Below, in pieces: positions 1 through 8,896 of a DNA stretch of 64,000 bases (position 1 is the stretch's first letter; every line of letters begins with the position of its first letter). Source of the stretch: Brevibacillus migulae (lineage in GTDB: Bacteria > Bacillota > Bacilli > Brevibacillales > Brevibacillaceae). The stretch lies in NCBI RefSeq assembly GCF_004521915.1, contig NZ_SDKD01000003.1, positions 62,001 through 126,000 of the forward strand. The letters are read 5' to 3'. The notes beneath the pieces were generated by a model. The model did no database searches. It was given only the letters and a program-made list of their open reading frames with translations, and was not told where the DNA came from. Made by a program: the position numbers and the translations under genes.

Positions 1-2
1 TT

Positions 3-3000
3 CTTTCCCTTCTTATACCCACTATTCCGTTTGTAGACATTAAAGTTATTGATGCAGCGCCTGCGTCAACAGGTGCTTACTATTATTCTGTCTCAAACAG
101 CATGATTTCATCGATTAATAAACATGGGCTTACTCCCGGTAAGATTAATAAGGACAAAGTTGTAGTTGGTTCCTCAAAAGTTAAATTTGATAGGATACAA
201 GCTCAATCAGATGATGGATTTGGGCCAATTGAGTCAGAAATAACAGTGGAAAGATGGGATGAAAATAGACAATCAATCCAAACGTTAACTGGATACGCAA
301 TGGCATTCGCTGATCTAGCGAAAACCGCAGACGCAGGCTATATCATGGTTGACGATGTGGAGTTAGTAACCTGGATAAAAATTTTAAACGGAAATCCAAA
401 CTATGTGAGGAGTAAAATTTTTCCATACAGAGTAACAGATAGAGATGGAAAATTCCTTTACAACGCATACAACCTTGCCGAAGTTGCCTATCATTCAGGA
501 GGCCAAGGGGTTGAAAGTCCAACGGATGGTCTTGTTGAGACAAGAAATTCCCAAGAAGATTGGTGGGAAAGCCATGGCAAATTTATTGCCACTCCCAGAC
601 CGAAAGCTGAGATTAAAGCGTACAGTGGTAACATTGAAAAGACCCGGTTCAAATCGAATGAAACAATTACTTTAAAAGGCAAAGTAACTGATTATTCGAT
701 CTACGATAAGGGATCAACACCTGTAAATATTGCCATTATCAATACGAAAGCGAACAGCGAGTATCAAAGCAATGAAGGTGGCACGGAGTTACAAAAATCT
801 CCTCCGCTTTCTGTTGGAGAGAACATTTACAAGGGCACCTTTGTAGCCACAGATAAGCACGGTAGGACAACACAAAGGTCAAGTGATACAGGCAATAGTA
901 CCCCTGAAGAGATCTACATATCTGTTGAGGCAGCAGTTTGTACGGCTATATCCGGTACACTGAAAGTATCCGGCCAAGCAGACAAGACACTCAGTAATGG
1001 AGGAACTGAACCATTACCTAGCGGAAAAAACACCATCACCTTGGTGTTTCCCCAATCAGGAACATTAAAGATAGACGGGGCTACAAGAGGCACAGGTACG
1101 ACCTTCGCTAGTCTTCTCGTTGATGACTCTACGGTAATTCAATTTACACCAGCAAACGCTACCTATTGCACCTGGGAAAAAACCTTTACCTCTTCAGGTG
1201 GAGGCGGTGGTGATGGTGAAGATCCAGGGCAGAACGAATGCGATGATATCCTCGAAGTTTCGACGATGACAGGTTCAGGCAAGGGTGAAATCAAAACACA
1301 AATGCCATCAGATCCAGATACGGCTTATAAGCTTGCATACGATACAGATACCATCACGCTTGAAGCTGATGAACGTGGTGAATTTCGTATCGGAAATACC
1401 GTATTGAAGTCCAATACAGGTTTTGCGACAACGTTATATAGCGGGACCTTTCCGACGGATGGCTCCATTTTTACCCTGAGCTATCGATCGGAAGATGGCA
1501 AGGAGTGCTGGGTAAAAAAGTTTTACGTCGGTGAACGTAACACAGGAGAATATGAATGTCCGTGGTTTACTGCAGAAGATGGGTGGAATGGTAAACTTTT
1601 TGATGGGAATACAATTACCCAGGGCTTAAACAGTGATTTATCGATACGTGCTTGGTTTGAACCTCCTGGTGGAGAAGCTGACCATGTACCTGTCTATTGG
1701 AGAGTTACAGCACCGGATGGTTCCGTAAGCGAGTACCAAATGGAACTCAATGATCATGATCAAATGCGATTGCAGCCTACTAGCTTATTGACCATACGGG
1801 GTGGCTTCAAACAAGTCGGAACGTATACCATTACATACTTTTATGACAAGCTTGCCGGAAATGACCCGTATAAGTCTTGGAAGGAAATGGGCTGCCCGTG
1901 GACGATCTATGTGAATGTAAGTGCGTGTGAGAATACAACTTTCTCTGTAACGGACAATGGAAAAGCAGCGTATGCAAACAAGGATGCTGAAACGGGAGAA
2001 TACAACCTGGAGTTATCGAAAAACGTTTCCAGCCATGCACTGAAATTTACATCGAAGTTTGCTGGCGACGCTACCAATGCAAGCTGGGTATTGAAAAGTG
2101 TAAATAGTGCGACCCCGTTAAAAACGGCAACAAATGCTAGCACGTTTGACTACACACTGGATGAAGTCGGTGAATACGTCCTTACGATCACCTACAAGAT
2201 CGGTAATGAAACCTGTGTGAAGACGGTTCGCATTACGTTTGGAGAGGATTGTAACGATCTTGGTATCGTGGCCAAGATCAACAACCAAAAAGCAGATGTA
2301 ACCGGGAATGGAACAAAAGCAGATCCATTCGTAGTTTATATGCCAGCTGGACAAGACAATCGCTTTACATTGAGTTTGACCTTGGATGGCGAGGTACTGA
2401 CCGATGATTACGAATGGAGTCTTTATCGAAATGACGTATTCCAGTATAAGGATGAAGTCACGAACTTCTCTTATACGATACCGAATGGATCAAATATTTA
2501 TTCCGTAAGAGTTAGAGAGCTCATCGACAATATCGATTGTGAACGTTGGATCGTATTTAGGGTTGGAGAGCCGCCGGATCCGGAACAACCTCCAGTGGAT
2601 CCGGAACTCCGTTGTCAGGATGTTTATATGCATCTGCTGACCGAAGCCAAGAGCTATTTGGACGTGGCGCCAGCTCCCGAACATACAGGATCGGCATCGT
2701 TCACTGTTACAACGAATACGCTGGATCGCTTTGCCGTCTTAGTGTCCGACGGGCCCACGGAAATTGGCAACAATATTGATGTGAAATGGGAGACTTCTTT
2801 GGTGAATCAGGCGCCATCCGAGTTTGCCGATAGTCTGTTCATTGGCAAGGGTACACCGGCAGGAACTTATACCATTAAGGCTACCGTCAATGAACCTGCA
2901 AATCCGAACATTAATGGATGCGTGTTTTTGCTAACCATCACAATTAAAACCGGGGGCACACCTCCTTCAGAAGACGGTCCCGGCGGTCCTGTAGACGGCG

Positions 3001-4163
3001 GACAAATGAACATCCGCCTCTATGATTCTACCGATCGGTTACTTACCAGCACAGCTGACGGGGTATGGGAAAAAGAGCCTGTCCGGATCGAAGTAACCAT
3101 TGATCAAAGCAAGATCGATCGTGCTTTTTCCACCATAGATGCGGAAATTCGCAGGGCGATCGAGGAGAAAAAAGCCGAGTATGAGTCCAAATTCGCGGGT
3201 GAAGAGTACGAAGGCGTTCAAGTACGGATCGATCCTGCCCAATGGAATACAAAAACAAATTCCGCGACTGTCTGGCCGTCTTCCTTTGAAATGAAGGTAG
3301 ATGGGCCGGGAATTGATCAATCCTATCAGCTTCAACCCAAGCTGCAAACGCAGTCCAAAATATATACAGGGACGAATGCCCCGACCTTAACGACCTGGAA
3401 CCTCACGTTGCTTGCCGACGATTATCGCGTATCGACGGAAGACTTTACGATCACGGCACCTTACCGTATCGATTTCGAGGTGCGCTATTCCAAGTGTGAA
3501 AAGAAAGATGGTGAGGAAGGCGAAGAGGAAGATGAGAAAACGTGCACTCCTGGCACAGAAACGGGAACGCTTACCGGAACATATACGATCGTGGTAAAAG
3601 GCGACCAGACTCAGTTTGAAGTATACGAGCTAAATGCCAAAGGCTATCTCGACCATACCGCAGAATGGAAAGAGTACCATTCCCGAGACCGTTACCCCGG
3701 AAGCAAGGAAAACGACTTCTATGCAGGCGAACGCATTCTGATCAGGGTGCAATTTGACGCCAAGCATAGACATCCGTTCAGCAATCGGTACCCGGACATA
3801 GTAGCTGCGAACGGGTGGATTTCGGAAACGGGCCAGCGTTCGGCACTGCTGCAATCTACCTTAGCCCTTCAAAAGGCTTCCTCTACGATGTGGAAAGGTC
3901 CCAGCCATCAGGTTCAAAAGCTGGGAGCAAGAGAAATGGGTGTGGATACAACGTTGATGGGTGATAAGCAGCAGGGCTTCAAAAAGGGCTCCAGCTATGC
4001 AGTCTATTTCAACGTTCAGTTCGCATTCGGTGTGGGCAAGGGATTTGCGTTTGCGAACAAACAAACGGGTACGGGTCACGACCAGGCTGACTATCGAGCT
4101 GTTTTCAACATTATTGCCAACGCTTGGGAGCGACAAGGCATTCGCAACCATACTTCTCATTAA
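3..4163 (+). CDS. Large secreted modular surface protein, 5' truncated by the window
   Basis: The frame is open from base 3, so the true start lies upstream; the first internal ATG at 102 is not a convincing start because the codons before it read like the end of a signal peptide (a hydrophobic run, then DAAPAST). About 1386 residues are visible. From about 939 to 2960 there are six tandem modules of roughly 75-110 residues, each opening with a Cys and closing with a Cys before an aromatic/beta-rich strand (Cys codon pairs near 939/1166, 1238/1504, 1557/1892, 1923/2213, 2250/2536, 2612/2919). These look like Ig/PKD-type beta sandwiches each held by one disulfide. Gly/Asp and Pro-rich linkers separate some modules. 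The C-terminal third is different, with a charged helix near 3120-3190 and an acidic Cys-bracketed loop near 3495-3550. No LPXTG, S-layer (SLH) or catalytic motif was seen. Function unknown; probably extracellular adhesive or structural. The lipase gene starts 68 bases downstream. Confidence 0.75.
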   Translation, partial: LSLLIPTIPFVDIKVIDAAPASTGAYYYSVSNSMISSINKHGLTPGKINKDKVVVGSSKVKFDRIQAQSDDGFGPIESEITVERWDENRQSIQTLTGYAMAFADLAKTADAGYIMVDDVELVTWIKILNGNPNYVRSKIFPYRVTDRDGKFLYNAYNLAEVAYHSGGQGVESPTDGLVETRNSQEDWWESHGKFIATPRPKAEIKAYSGNIEKTRFKSNETITLKGKVTDYSIYDKGSTPVNIAIINTKANSEYQSNEGGTELQKSPPLSVGENIYKGTFVATDKHGRTTQRSSDTGNSTPEEIYISVEAAVCTAISGTLKVSGQADKTLSNGGTEPLPSGKNTITLVFPQSGTLKIDGATRGTGTTFASLLVDDSTVIQFTPANATYCTWEKTFTSSGGGGGDGEDPGQNECDDILEVSTMTGSGKGEIKTQMPSDPDTAYKLAYDTDTITLEADERGEFRIGNTVLKSNTGFATTLYSGTFPTDGSIFTLSYRSEDGKECWVKKFYVGERNTGEYECPWFTAEDGWNGKLFDGNTITQGLNSDLSIRAWFEPPGGEADHVPVYWRVTAPDGSVSEYQMELNDHDQMRLQPTSLLTIRGGFKQVGTYTITYFYDKLAGNDPYKSWKEMGCPWTIYVNVSACENTTFSVTDNGKAAYANKDAETGEYNLELSKNVSSHALKFTSKFAGDATNASWVLKSVNSATPLKTATNASTFDYTLDEVGEYVLTITYKIGNETCVKTVRITFGEDCNDLGIVAKINNQKADVTGNGTKADPFVVYMPAGQDNRFTLSLTLDGEVLTDDYEWSLYRNDVFQYKDEVTNFSYTIPNGSNIYSVRVRELIDNIDCERWIVFRVGEPPDPEQPPVDPELRCQDVYMHLLTEAKSYLDVAPAPEHTGSASFTVTTNTLDRFAVLVSDGPTEIGNNIDVKWETSLVNQAPSEFADSLFIGKGTPAGTYTIKATVNEPANPNINGCVFLLTITIKTGGTPPSEDGPGGPVDGGQMNIRLYDSTDRLLTSTADGVWEKEPVRIEVTIDQSKIDRAFSTIDAEIRRAIEEKKAEYESKFAGEEYEGVQVRIDPAQWNTKTNSATVWPSSFEMKVDGPGIDQSYQLQPKLQTQSKIYTGTNAPTLTTWNLTLLADDYRVSTEDFTITAPYRIDFEVRYSKCEKKDGEEGEEEDEKTCTPGTETGTLTGTYTIVVKGDQTQFEVYELNAKGYLDHTAEWKEYHSRDRYPGSKENDFYAGERILIRVQFDAKHRHPFSNRYPDIVAANGWISETGQRSALLQSTLALQKASSTMWKGPSHQVQKLGAREMGVDTTLMGDKQQGFKKGSSYAVYFNVQFAFGVGKGFAFANKQTGTGHDQADYRAVFNIIANAWERQGIRNHTSH

Positions 4164-4175
4164 AATTTCTTTGCA

Positions 4176-4223
4176 CCCCCTCTCTGTCTTTTTCTACCTT
4201 AAAAGGGAAGATGAGTGAGGGGG
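4176..4223 (+). promoter_or_regulatory. Inverted repeat that masks the lipase ribosome binding site
   Basis: CCCCCTC at 4176-4182 is an exact complement of GAGGGGG at 4217-4223, and the latter is the Shine-Dalgarno sequence 8 bases before the TTG at 4232. A smaller palindrome (CCTT..AAGG) lies in the loop. The right arm is followed by a T-rich run, so a weak terminator is an alternative reading. Regulatory use is inferred. Confidence 0.4.
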
Positions 4224-4231
4224 TTGTTGTT

Positions 4232-7012
4232 TTGAAAGGAAGCCATGGAAGACTCGTCGTCTGTCTCTTCCTGCTGATTGCACTTCTGGGCAATGCCTCA
4301 TTTGGTGCATATGCTAGAGACACGCAAGGATTCATAGAAGAATATCTGGCGTGGATGGAGAAGGAGCGCGGACATATCCAGATGCAGCTGGATAAAAAAT
4401 ATGATGAAGTAGAGATTGTGGCAGCTGGTCAGGAAGCGTCCGATCGCGTTGAATTTGAAAAGACAGATCGAGTCGCGCTGGAGATCGAAGGGCTGGAGGA
4501 AAGCGTCTGGCTGCAAATCCGTGCATATGATTCAAAGCACCTCGTACATACTGCCTTGTATCGCGTTGGCTTATCTCAAGAAACGGACGATCTGGATGGG
4601 GATGATATCAAGGTTGAAAAGGCGAAATGGAAAAAGGAGCCTTCAGAAGATGCGCTTTTCTTACAACTGTTTGCCATTGAGAAAGTAGAGAAGTCCTCCT
4701 CTCTGGAAGACCAGGAAGAAACCTTTTACAAACGGGCATACGGCTCAAAAGATCCCGAGCATGCTCTGGAGGAAAAGGAAGAAGGGGGAAAAGTATCGGC
4801 AAAGGACCTGCTTGATACATTCGAATTGGAGCCTAACAATACCCTAGACAAGGCGGATTGGATCTTTGTCGGCAAGGATGCATACGGCAAGATCAGAGAA
4901 AGCGGCGATGTCGACTACTGGAAAGTAAAAGCTCCGAAAACGGGGAACTTTCGAATCTGGCTGGGAGAAATGCCTGCCAATGAAAACTATGATCTCTACT
5001 TGTATACCGCAGACGGAAAAGAGGTAAAAAGTTCGCTCAATTCCGGGACCATGGATGAAGTGATCGATAACATCGCATTTGTGAAAGACGAATGGTATTA
5101 CATCAAGATAGCAGGAAAAGGAGAATCTTCGGACAGAGACAGATACTACCATGTCAAAATCGAATATTTGGCGGCAGGATCAATCGTGATGCCTGATAAA
5201 TACGAATCGAACAATTTTCCGGCAAATGCAACCGAAGCGCAAAGCGATACCGTATACCAAGGGACGACTCACGAACTGGGAGACATCGACTATTACAAGT
5301 TTCGGGTAGATCTGGCATCCACCATGGAGTTCTCTTTGACGAATATCCCGGAAGGCATGGATCTGGATATCTATCTCCTCGACAGCAATCAAAAGCAGCT
5401 GGCAAAGTCTGACAAAGCAAAACATGCAGACGAGTCTATCATCTATAACGGAGACCCAGGGTTCTATTACGTAAAGGTTGTGGCTAGCAAACGTTCGGTG
5501 CTTGTCCATCATGAGTACAAGATGGAAGGCGTTATCCGTACGATTCCGGTTATCTTAATTCCGGGGATAGGCGGTTCCCGATTAAAGGTAAAGGAAAACG
5601 GAAGTGTATCAGACGCTTGGCTTGATTTAGATGGAATGCTGTTTGACAATATCATTGATGTTCACAGGAGAATTCTTCCTTTGTATCCGAAAAAATGGGG
5701 TGGAACGGAGGTTGTTCCAAAGGATAAAGGAGTGGAGATTTTCCCTGAGGAAGATGATCATGGACTTCGCGGTATTGAGTATTTGACCTATACGGATATT
5801 GATTTTGCTAGGAACAAATCTGAACAATATTACAGCATGAGCAAACATCTGGAAAAAATGGGATATCAACGCGGGGTAACTTTATTCGGGCATCCATACG
5901 ATTGGCGACTGAGCAGCACCCAAAATGCAAAGAACTTGAAAGCACGAATCGATAGAGCATTAAGTGTTTCAAAAGCGAAGCAAGTTCAAATAGTGTGTCA
6001 CAGTATGGGAGGCATTCTGACGAAAGAAACGCTATTATCGAATCCTTCCTATCAAGCAAAAACCAAAAGGGTTATCTACATGGGTACACCTTTCTTGGGT
6101 TCACCACGAGCCTATCAAGCTTTAAAGTATGGATATGACTTTGGAATACTGTTATTAAATGAAGAGACGCTTAGACAGGTTGGCGAATATTCGCCAGCAG
6201 TATATGAATTACTCCCATCTCGGACATATGTGCAGACTCATGATTTCCTCAAAAAAATAATTGGAAACGTCACAAAGAAAATGTCGTATACGGCTATGTT
6301 TACGGATCCGGACTTACAGTTGCCATATACGCCTTTGGGGATGCAAGCCGACCAATTCCATAACAAATGGGATAAAAAGAAGCTTAATGTCCCGCAATAC
6401 TTGATTGTTGGACAAGGCTTTCCAACATTAGGGGGATATACTGTTCAAGCGAATAATCCCTCCAGCCAGGTGGCTTTTTTCGATCAAGCACAAGGTGATG
6501 GAACGGTTCCGTTTGATAGTGCCAATCATGATAATAAGGATATCAAGAAAAAATTCTATGTGACGGAGGAGCATGCCACTCTCCCCAAAAACCCCTACGT
6601 GATCCAGCAAGTTGCACATTTACTTTTAGGGATAGAAAAGGTTCAACCTCAGTTAAGTGAAAAGCCGAAGAAAAGCTTTGCCTACAACTATTATGTAATT
6701 TATCGAGAAGATGGAAATTTCCCAGAAGTCACTCTCACCAGTAAACGGAAAGCGATTAGGCTGGATGAAAGTGTACAAAAAGTAGGAGATGTTCGAATTG
6801 AGTATCATGGAAATGTCATTGTTGTTTTTATGCCTCAAGAAAAAACAAAAAGTGAAGCAATGGGGTATCAGATTACATCTTCTCCCATAGTCAACTCGGA
6901 AAAAAGCGGGGTCATCATTGAACAGTTTTCTTCGGAAGGGAATCGGTCAGGAAAAGAAAGCAACAAACGTACTATGCTGCAAAATAACGATTTCCTGAAA
7001 TTACAACCATAA
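4232..7012 (+). CDS. Secreted lipase/acyltransferase, LCAT fold, with two PPC domains
   Basis: Predicted to hydrolyse or transfer acyl groups outside the cell. I chose TTG at 4232 because GAGGGGG sits 8 bases upstream and translation then begins with a clean signal peptide (basic MKGSHGR, hydrophobic core, cleavage after GAYA). ATG at 4211 is the alternative. After a charged region come two beta-sandwich pre-peptidase C-terminal (PPC) domains, near 4815-5150 and 5190-5520, each with an E(P/S)NN start and a GD(V/I)DYY/W core. The alpha/beta hydrolase part starts at LIPGIGGSRL (about 5550), has HPYDWR (about 5890), the nucleophile in CHSMGG (Ser591), MGTPFLGSPRA, an acidic residue in GDGTVPF and a His in EEHATLP. 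These match the lecithin:cholesterol acyltransferase-like family. A Cys occupies the first place of the usual GxSxG elbow. The substrate is unknown. Confidence 0.82.
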   Translation: MKGSHGRLVVCLFLLIALLGNASFGAYARDTQGFIEEYLAWMEKERGHIQMQLDKKYDEVEIVAAGQEASDRVEFEKTDRVALEIEGLEESVWLQIRAYDSKHLVHTALYRVGLSQETDDLDGDDIKVEKAKWKKEPSEDALFLQLFAIEKVEKSSSLEDQEETFYKRAYGSKDPEHALEEKEEGGKVSAKDLLDTFELEPNNTLDKADWIFVGKDAYGKIRESGDVDYWKVKAPKTGNFRIWLGEMPANENYDLYLYTADGKEVKSSLNSGTMDEVIDNIAFVKDEWYYIKIAGKGESSDRDRYYHVKIEYLAAGSIVMPDKYESNNFPANATEAQSDTVYQGTTHELGDIDYYKFRVDLASTMEFSLTNIPEGMDLDIYLLDSNQKQLAKSDKAKHADESIIYNGDPGFYYVKVVASKRSVLVHHEYKMEGVIRTIPVILIPGIGGSRLKVKENGSVSDAWLDLDGMLFDNIIDVHRRILPLYPKKWGGTEVVPKDKGVEIFPEEDDHGLRGIEYLTYTDIDFARNKSEQYYSMSKHLEKMGYQRGVTLFGHPYDWRLSSTQNAKNLKARIDRALSVSKAKQVQIVCHSMGGILTKETLLSNPSYQAKTKRVIYMGTPFLGSPRAYQALKYGYDFGILLLNEETLRQVGEYSPAVYELLPSRTYVQTHDFLKKIIGNVTKKMSYTAMFTDPDLQLPYTPLGMQADQFHNKWDKKKLNVPQYLIVGQGFPTLGGYTVQANNPSSQVAFFDQAQGDGTVPFDSANHDNKDIKKKFYVTEEHATLPKNPYVIQQVAHLLLGIEKVQPQLSEKPKKSFAYNYYVIYREDGNFPEVTLTSKRKAIRLDESVQKVGDVRIEYHGNVIVVFMPQEKTKSEAMGYQITSSPIVNSEKSGVIIEQFSSEGNRSGKESNKRTMLQNNDFLKLQP

Positions 7013-7041
7013 GCATCAATTTATGCCGAAAGGACGATTCT

Positions 7042-7371
7042 ATGCTAGAAGGCGTTTTTATCACATTGATGCTAATCATCATTTTACCTTTTCGAACGGT
7101 ACTCTATTGGCTTGTATTAGGGATAACCTTGGGAGTCGATCGATTCATGAAAAGGTTCTGGATAACCACAATCATAAGTCTTATCATTTCAGGAGTTTCT
7201 TTCTATGTCTATAGCAGCTACAATCCCGGTTATTTACACCTAAATCAAGCCTTATGGCCGTTTTATGCAATCGCAGCGACTATAAATGCTCTTTTTGTTG
7301 CTTGGTTGATTAAGGTTCTTTCTAAAAAATTCACCCCCCGCCCCAAAAACACAAGCGGGGGAGAATCATAA
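7042..7371 (+). CDS. Small integral membrane protein, unknown function
   Basis: A 109-residue protein with about three hydrophobic segments (residues 3-28, 42-60 and 70-92) and a basic, Pro-containing tail (KKFTPRPKN). AAAGGAC precedes the ATG by 7 bases. It follows the lipase gene by 29 bases in the same direction and may be cotranscribed with it, perhaps as a small partner of the secreted enzyme, though nothing in the sequence proves a link. I do not recognise the family. Confidence 0.6.
   Translation: MLEGVFITLMLIIILPFRTVLYWLVLGITLGVDRFMKRFWITTIISLIISGVSFYVYSSYNPGYLHLNQALWPFYAIAATINALFVAWLIKVLSKKFTPRPKNTSGGES
7325..7361 (-). terminator. Terminator for the minus-strand gene at 7398-7673
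   Basis: Read on the minus strand, CCCCCGC and GCGGGGG form a stem followed shortly by a run of six T. It lies inside the 3' end of the convergent membrane-protein gene. Confidence 0.6.
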
Positions 7372-7397
7372 ACGCACATCCGGAACAGAGCCTACAT

Positions 7398-7673
7398 CTA
7401 CAACCGCCCAGGAGTCTTCTTCACCTCAAAATCGGTCAGACTCTTCGTCACGCTGCCGCCCTCACCGAGATGAATCTCATACATGGAAGGAACACTCGTC
7501 TTTATCCCGACAGCGGAATGCGGCGGTTCTTCTTTCACATTCGATATCACAGGAGATTCGGCCGCCTTTTGCGCGACGATTTGATCAAGCACCTTTGCTT
7601 CTGTCGGATATGGTTTCATCAGTTGGCGTTCCCGATTCAAATCGATATCGATTTTGCGTGGGCCATCAGCCAT
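7398..7673 (-). CDS. Small hypothetical soluble protein
   Basis: A 91-residue charged protein beginning MADGPRKIDIDLNRER and ending in DFEVKKTPGRL. The longer open frame upstream is rejected because GGGAGG lies 9 bases before the ATG at 7673, an ideal ribosome binding site, while the extension overlaps the ywhD promoter region and has atypical composition. It runs opposite to its neighbours and ends at its own terminator. No membrane segment, signal peptide or Cys cluster is visible. I do not recognise the family, and reality as a gene rests on the ribosome binding site and sensible amino-acid use. Confidence 0.55.
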   Translation of the reverse strand: MADGPRKIDIDLNRERQLMKPYPTEAKVLDQIVAQKAAESPVISNVKEEPPHSAVGIKTSVPSMYEIHLGEGGSVTKSLTDFEVKKTPGRL

Positions 7674-7809
7674 GCTTGTCATCCTCCCTTCCTGCATAGC
7701 ATACCCGCAGTACCCTCTTCCGATAAGCCAGATGTGCTCGCCAAATTGCACATGTCGGCTGTTTCGGGGTACAATAAAGAAACGAAGGCAATGTGCGAGA
7801 GGTGTAAAG

Positions 7810-8307
7810 ATGGATATTTTCAATAACAAGAATAACCAATTTACGATTATGAGCAGTAAAACGGATGTGCATGGCGGATTTGGCCAAGGAGTGCTGGATC
7901 TGAGCAGTGTGACCCCTGTGATCATTGACGGTGACGAGGCTTACATTGACATGGGGGCCTTGCACGCAAAAAGCGTGGTCGAAAAAGGGATCAAATGGAC
8001 GACCGATAAAGAAGAGGTTCCCAATGGCAAGCCTTATTGGCTCGTCTGGGTAACGGTCGATCAAAAGGAAGAAGGTCCTTATTACGCAGGTGTGACCGCA
8101 TGCTACATGGAGATCGACAGAGAAGCGCGCCGCGGATACAAAATCCTTGCTGATCATGTGAACCGTATGGACTATGCGATGAAACGCCGCATTATGGTGT
8201 CAGAGCTGGATGAGACCTCCAAGAAGGCGCTGAAAAAACTATTAATGGAACATAAACCACAATTCTGGGATAACTCTTCCGACGAATTGAAGCAATCGCT
8301 CGCCTAA
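7810..8307 (+). CDS. ywhD: YwhD family protein
   Basis: A 165-residue protein beginning MDIFNNKNNQFTIMSSK. It matches the conserved Bacillus YwhD family in sequence style and in place: B. subtilis ywhD also lies beside pbpG(ywhE)-speE-speB. The start at 7810 is supported by AGAGGTG about 6 bases upstream; the longer open frame starting at 7654 would cross the divergent small gene. The protein is soluble, with a mid-region YWLVWVTVDQ strand and a basic helical C-terminus. Its biochemical role is not established. It ends before the terminator at 8409-8452. Confidence 0.8.
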   Translation: MDIFNNKNNQFTIMSSKTDVHGGFGQGVLDLSSVTPVIIDGDEAYIDMGALHAKSVVEKGIKWTTDKEEVPNGKPYWLVWVTVDQKEEGPYYAGVTACYMEIDREARRGYKILADHVNRMDYAMKRRIMVSELDETSKKALKKLLMEHKPQFWDNSSDELKQSLA

Positions 8308-8408
8308 AATTGAACGGTCTGTGAACACTTTGTGAAAGCAATTGTGACAAAAAACCTTCTCAGGTAAACTTAATTTGAAAACTGCATACACGTTACACTA
8401 GGTCAACA

Positions 8409-8452
8409 AGCAGGGAAGGATGCCGTCGTCTTTCCCTGTTTGTCTTTTTTTT
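8409..8452 (+). terminator. Rho-independent terminator after ywhD
   Basis: CAGGGAA and TTCCCTG form a stem, extended by A/T pairs, followed by a run of eight or more T. Confidence 0.8.
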
Positions 8453-8561
8453 CGTCCCATGAATGCGAGTTGGCAGTAAACCATTCCCATTATCAAAGGC
8501 TCTTTGGCGAGACACACTACTCGTGAAGGATAAACTGTAACTGCTAAAGGGGTGTGGCACA

Positions 8562-8837
8562 TTGCAAACGGGCAATGGAACCAATCTGGGAGCGAATCAG
8601 GGAACCAATCAAGGAGCCAATGATCATTACGTCCGCCATGGCGGCGTTCATTTCACGTTGAATGCGTCCCCACAGGAAATCAACAATTATGTTCGCAAGT
8701 TGCCTGCCGGTAAACGGGACAGCTTGTTTGAAGTCATGGATCATTTGGACGAAGCGGGGCTGATCACTGTCGTGAATGACCATGTTTTTGCTGATGGCAA
8801 CGGCATTGTCGGCGGCGGGGACCAAAACCCTTCCTAA
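8562..8837 (+). CDS. Small hypothetical protein
   Basis: A 91-residue protein starting at TTG 8562, with AAAGGGGTG 7 bases upstream. The N-terminus is a low-complexity Asn/Gly/Thr stretch with the short repeat (N)LGANQGTNQGAND, and the rest is a compact acidic region (EINNYVRKLPAGKRDSLFEVMDHL) with the look of a helical domain. It ends at a strong bidirectional terminator shared with the pbpG-like gene. No family recognised. Confidence 0.6.
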   Translation: MQTGNGTNLGANQGTNQGANDHYVRHGGVHFTLNASPQEINNYVRKLPAGKRDSLFEVMDHLDEAGLITVVNDHVFADGNGIVGGGDQNPS

Positions 8838-8841
8838 ACCA

Positions 8842-8890
8842 AACAAAACCCACACGGCAGGCATCGTGCCCGTGCAGTGTGGGTTTTGTT
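8842..8890. terminator. Bidirectional terminator between convergent genes
   Basis: ACAAAACCCACAC and GTGTGGGTTTTGT are nearly exact complements, giving a long stem with U-rich 3' sides in both directions. It separates the small gene at 8562-8837 from the pbpG-like gene. Confidence 0.85.
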
Positions 8891-8896
8891 CGTACT

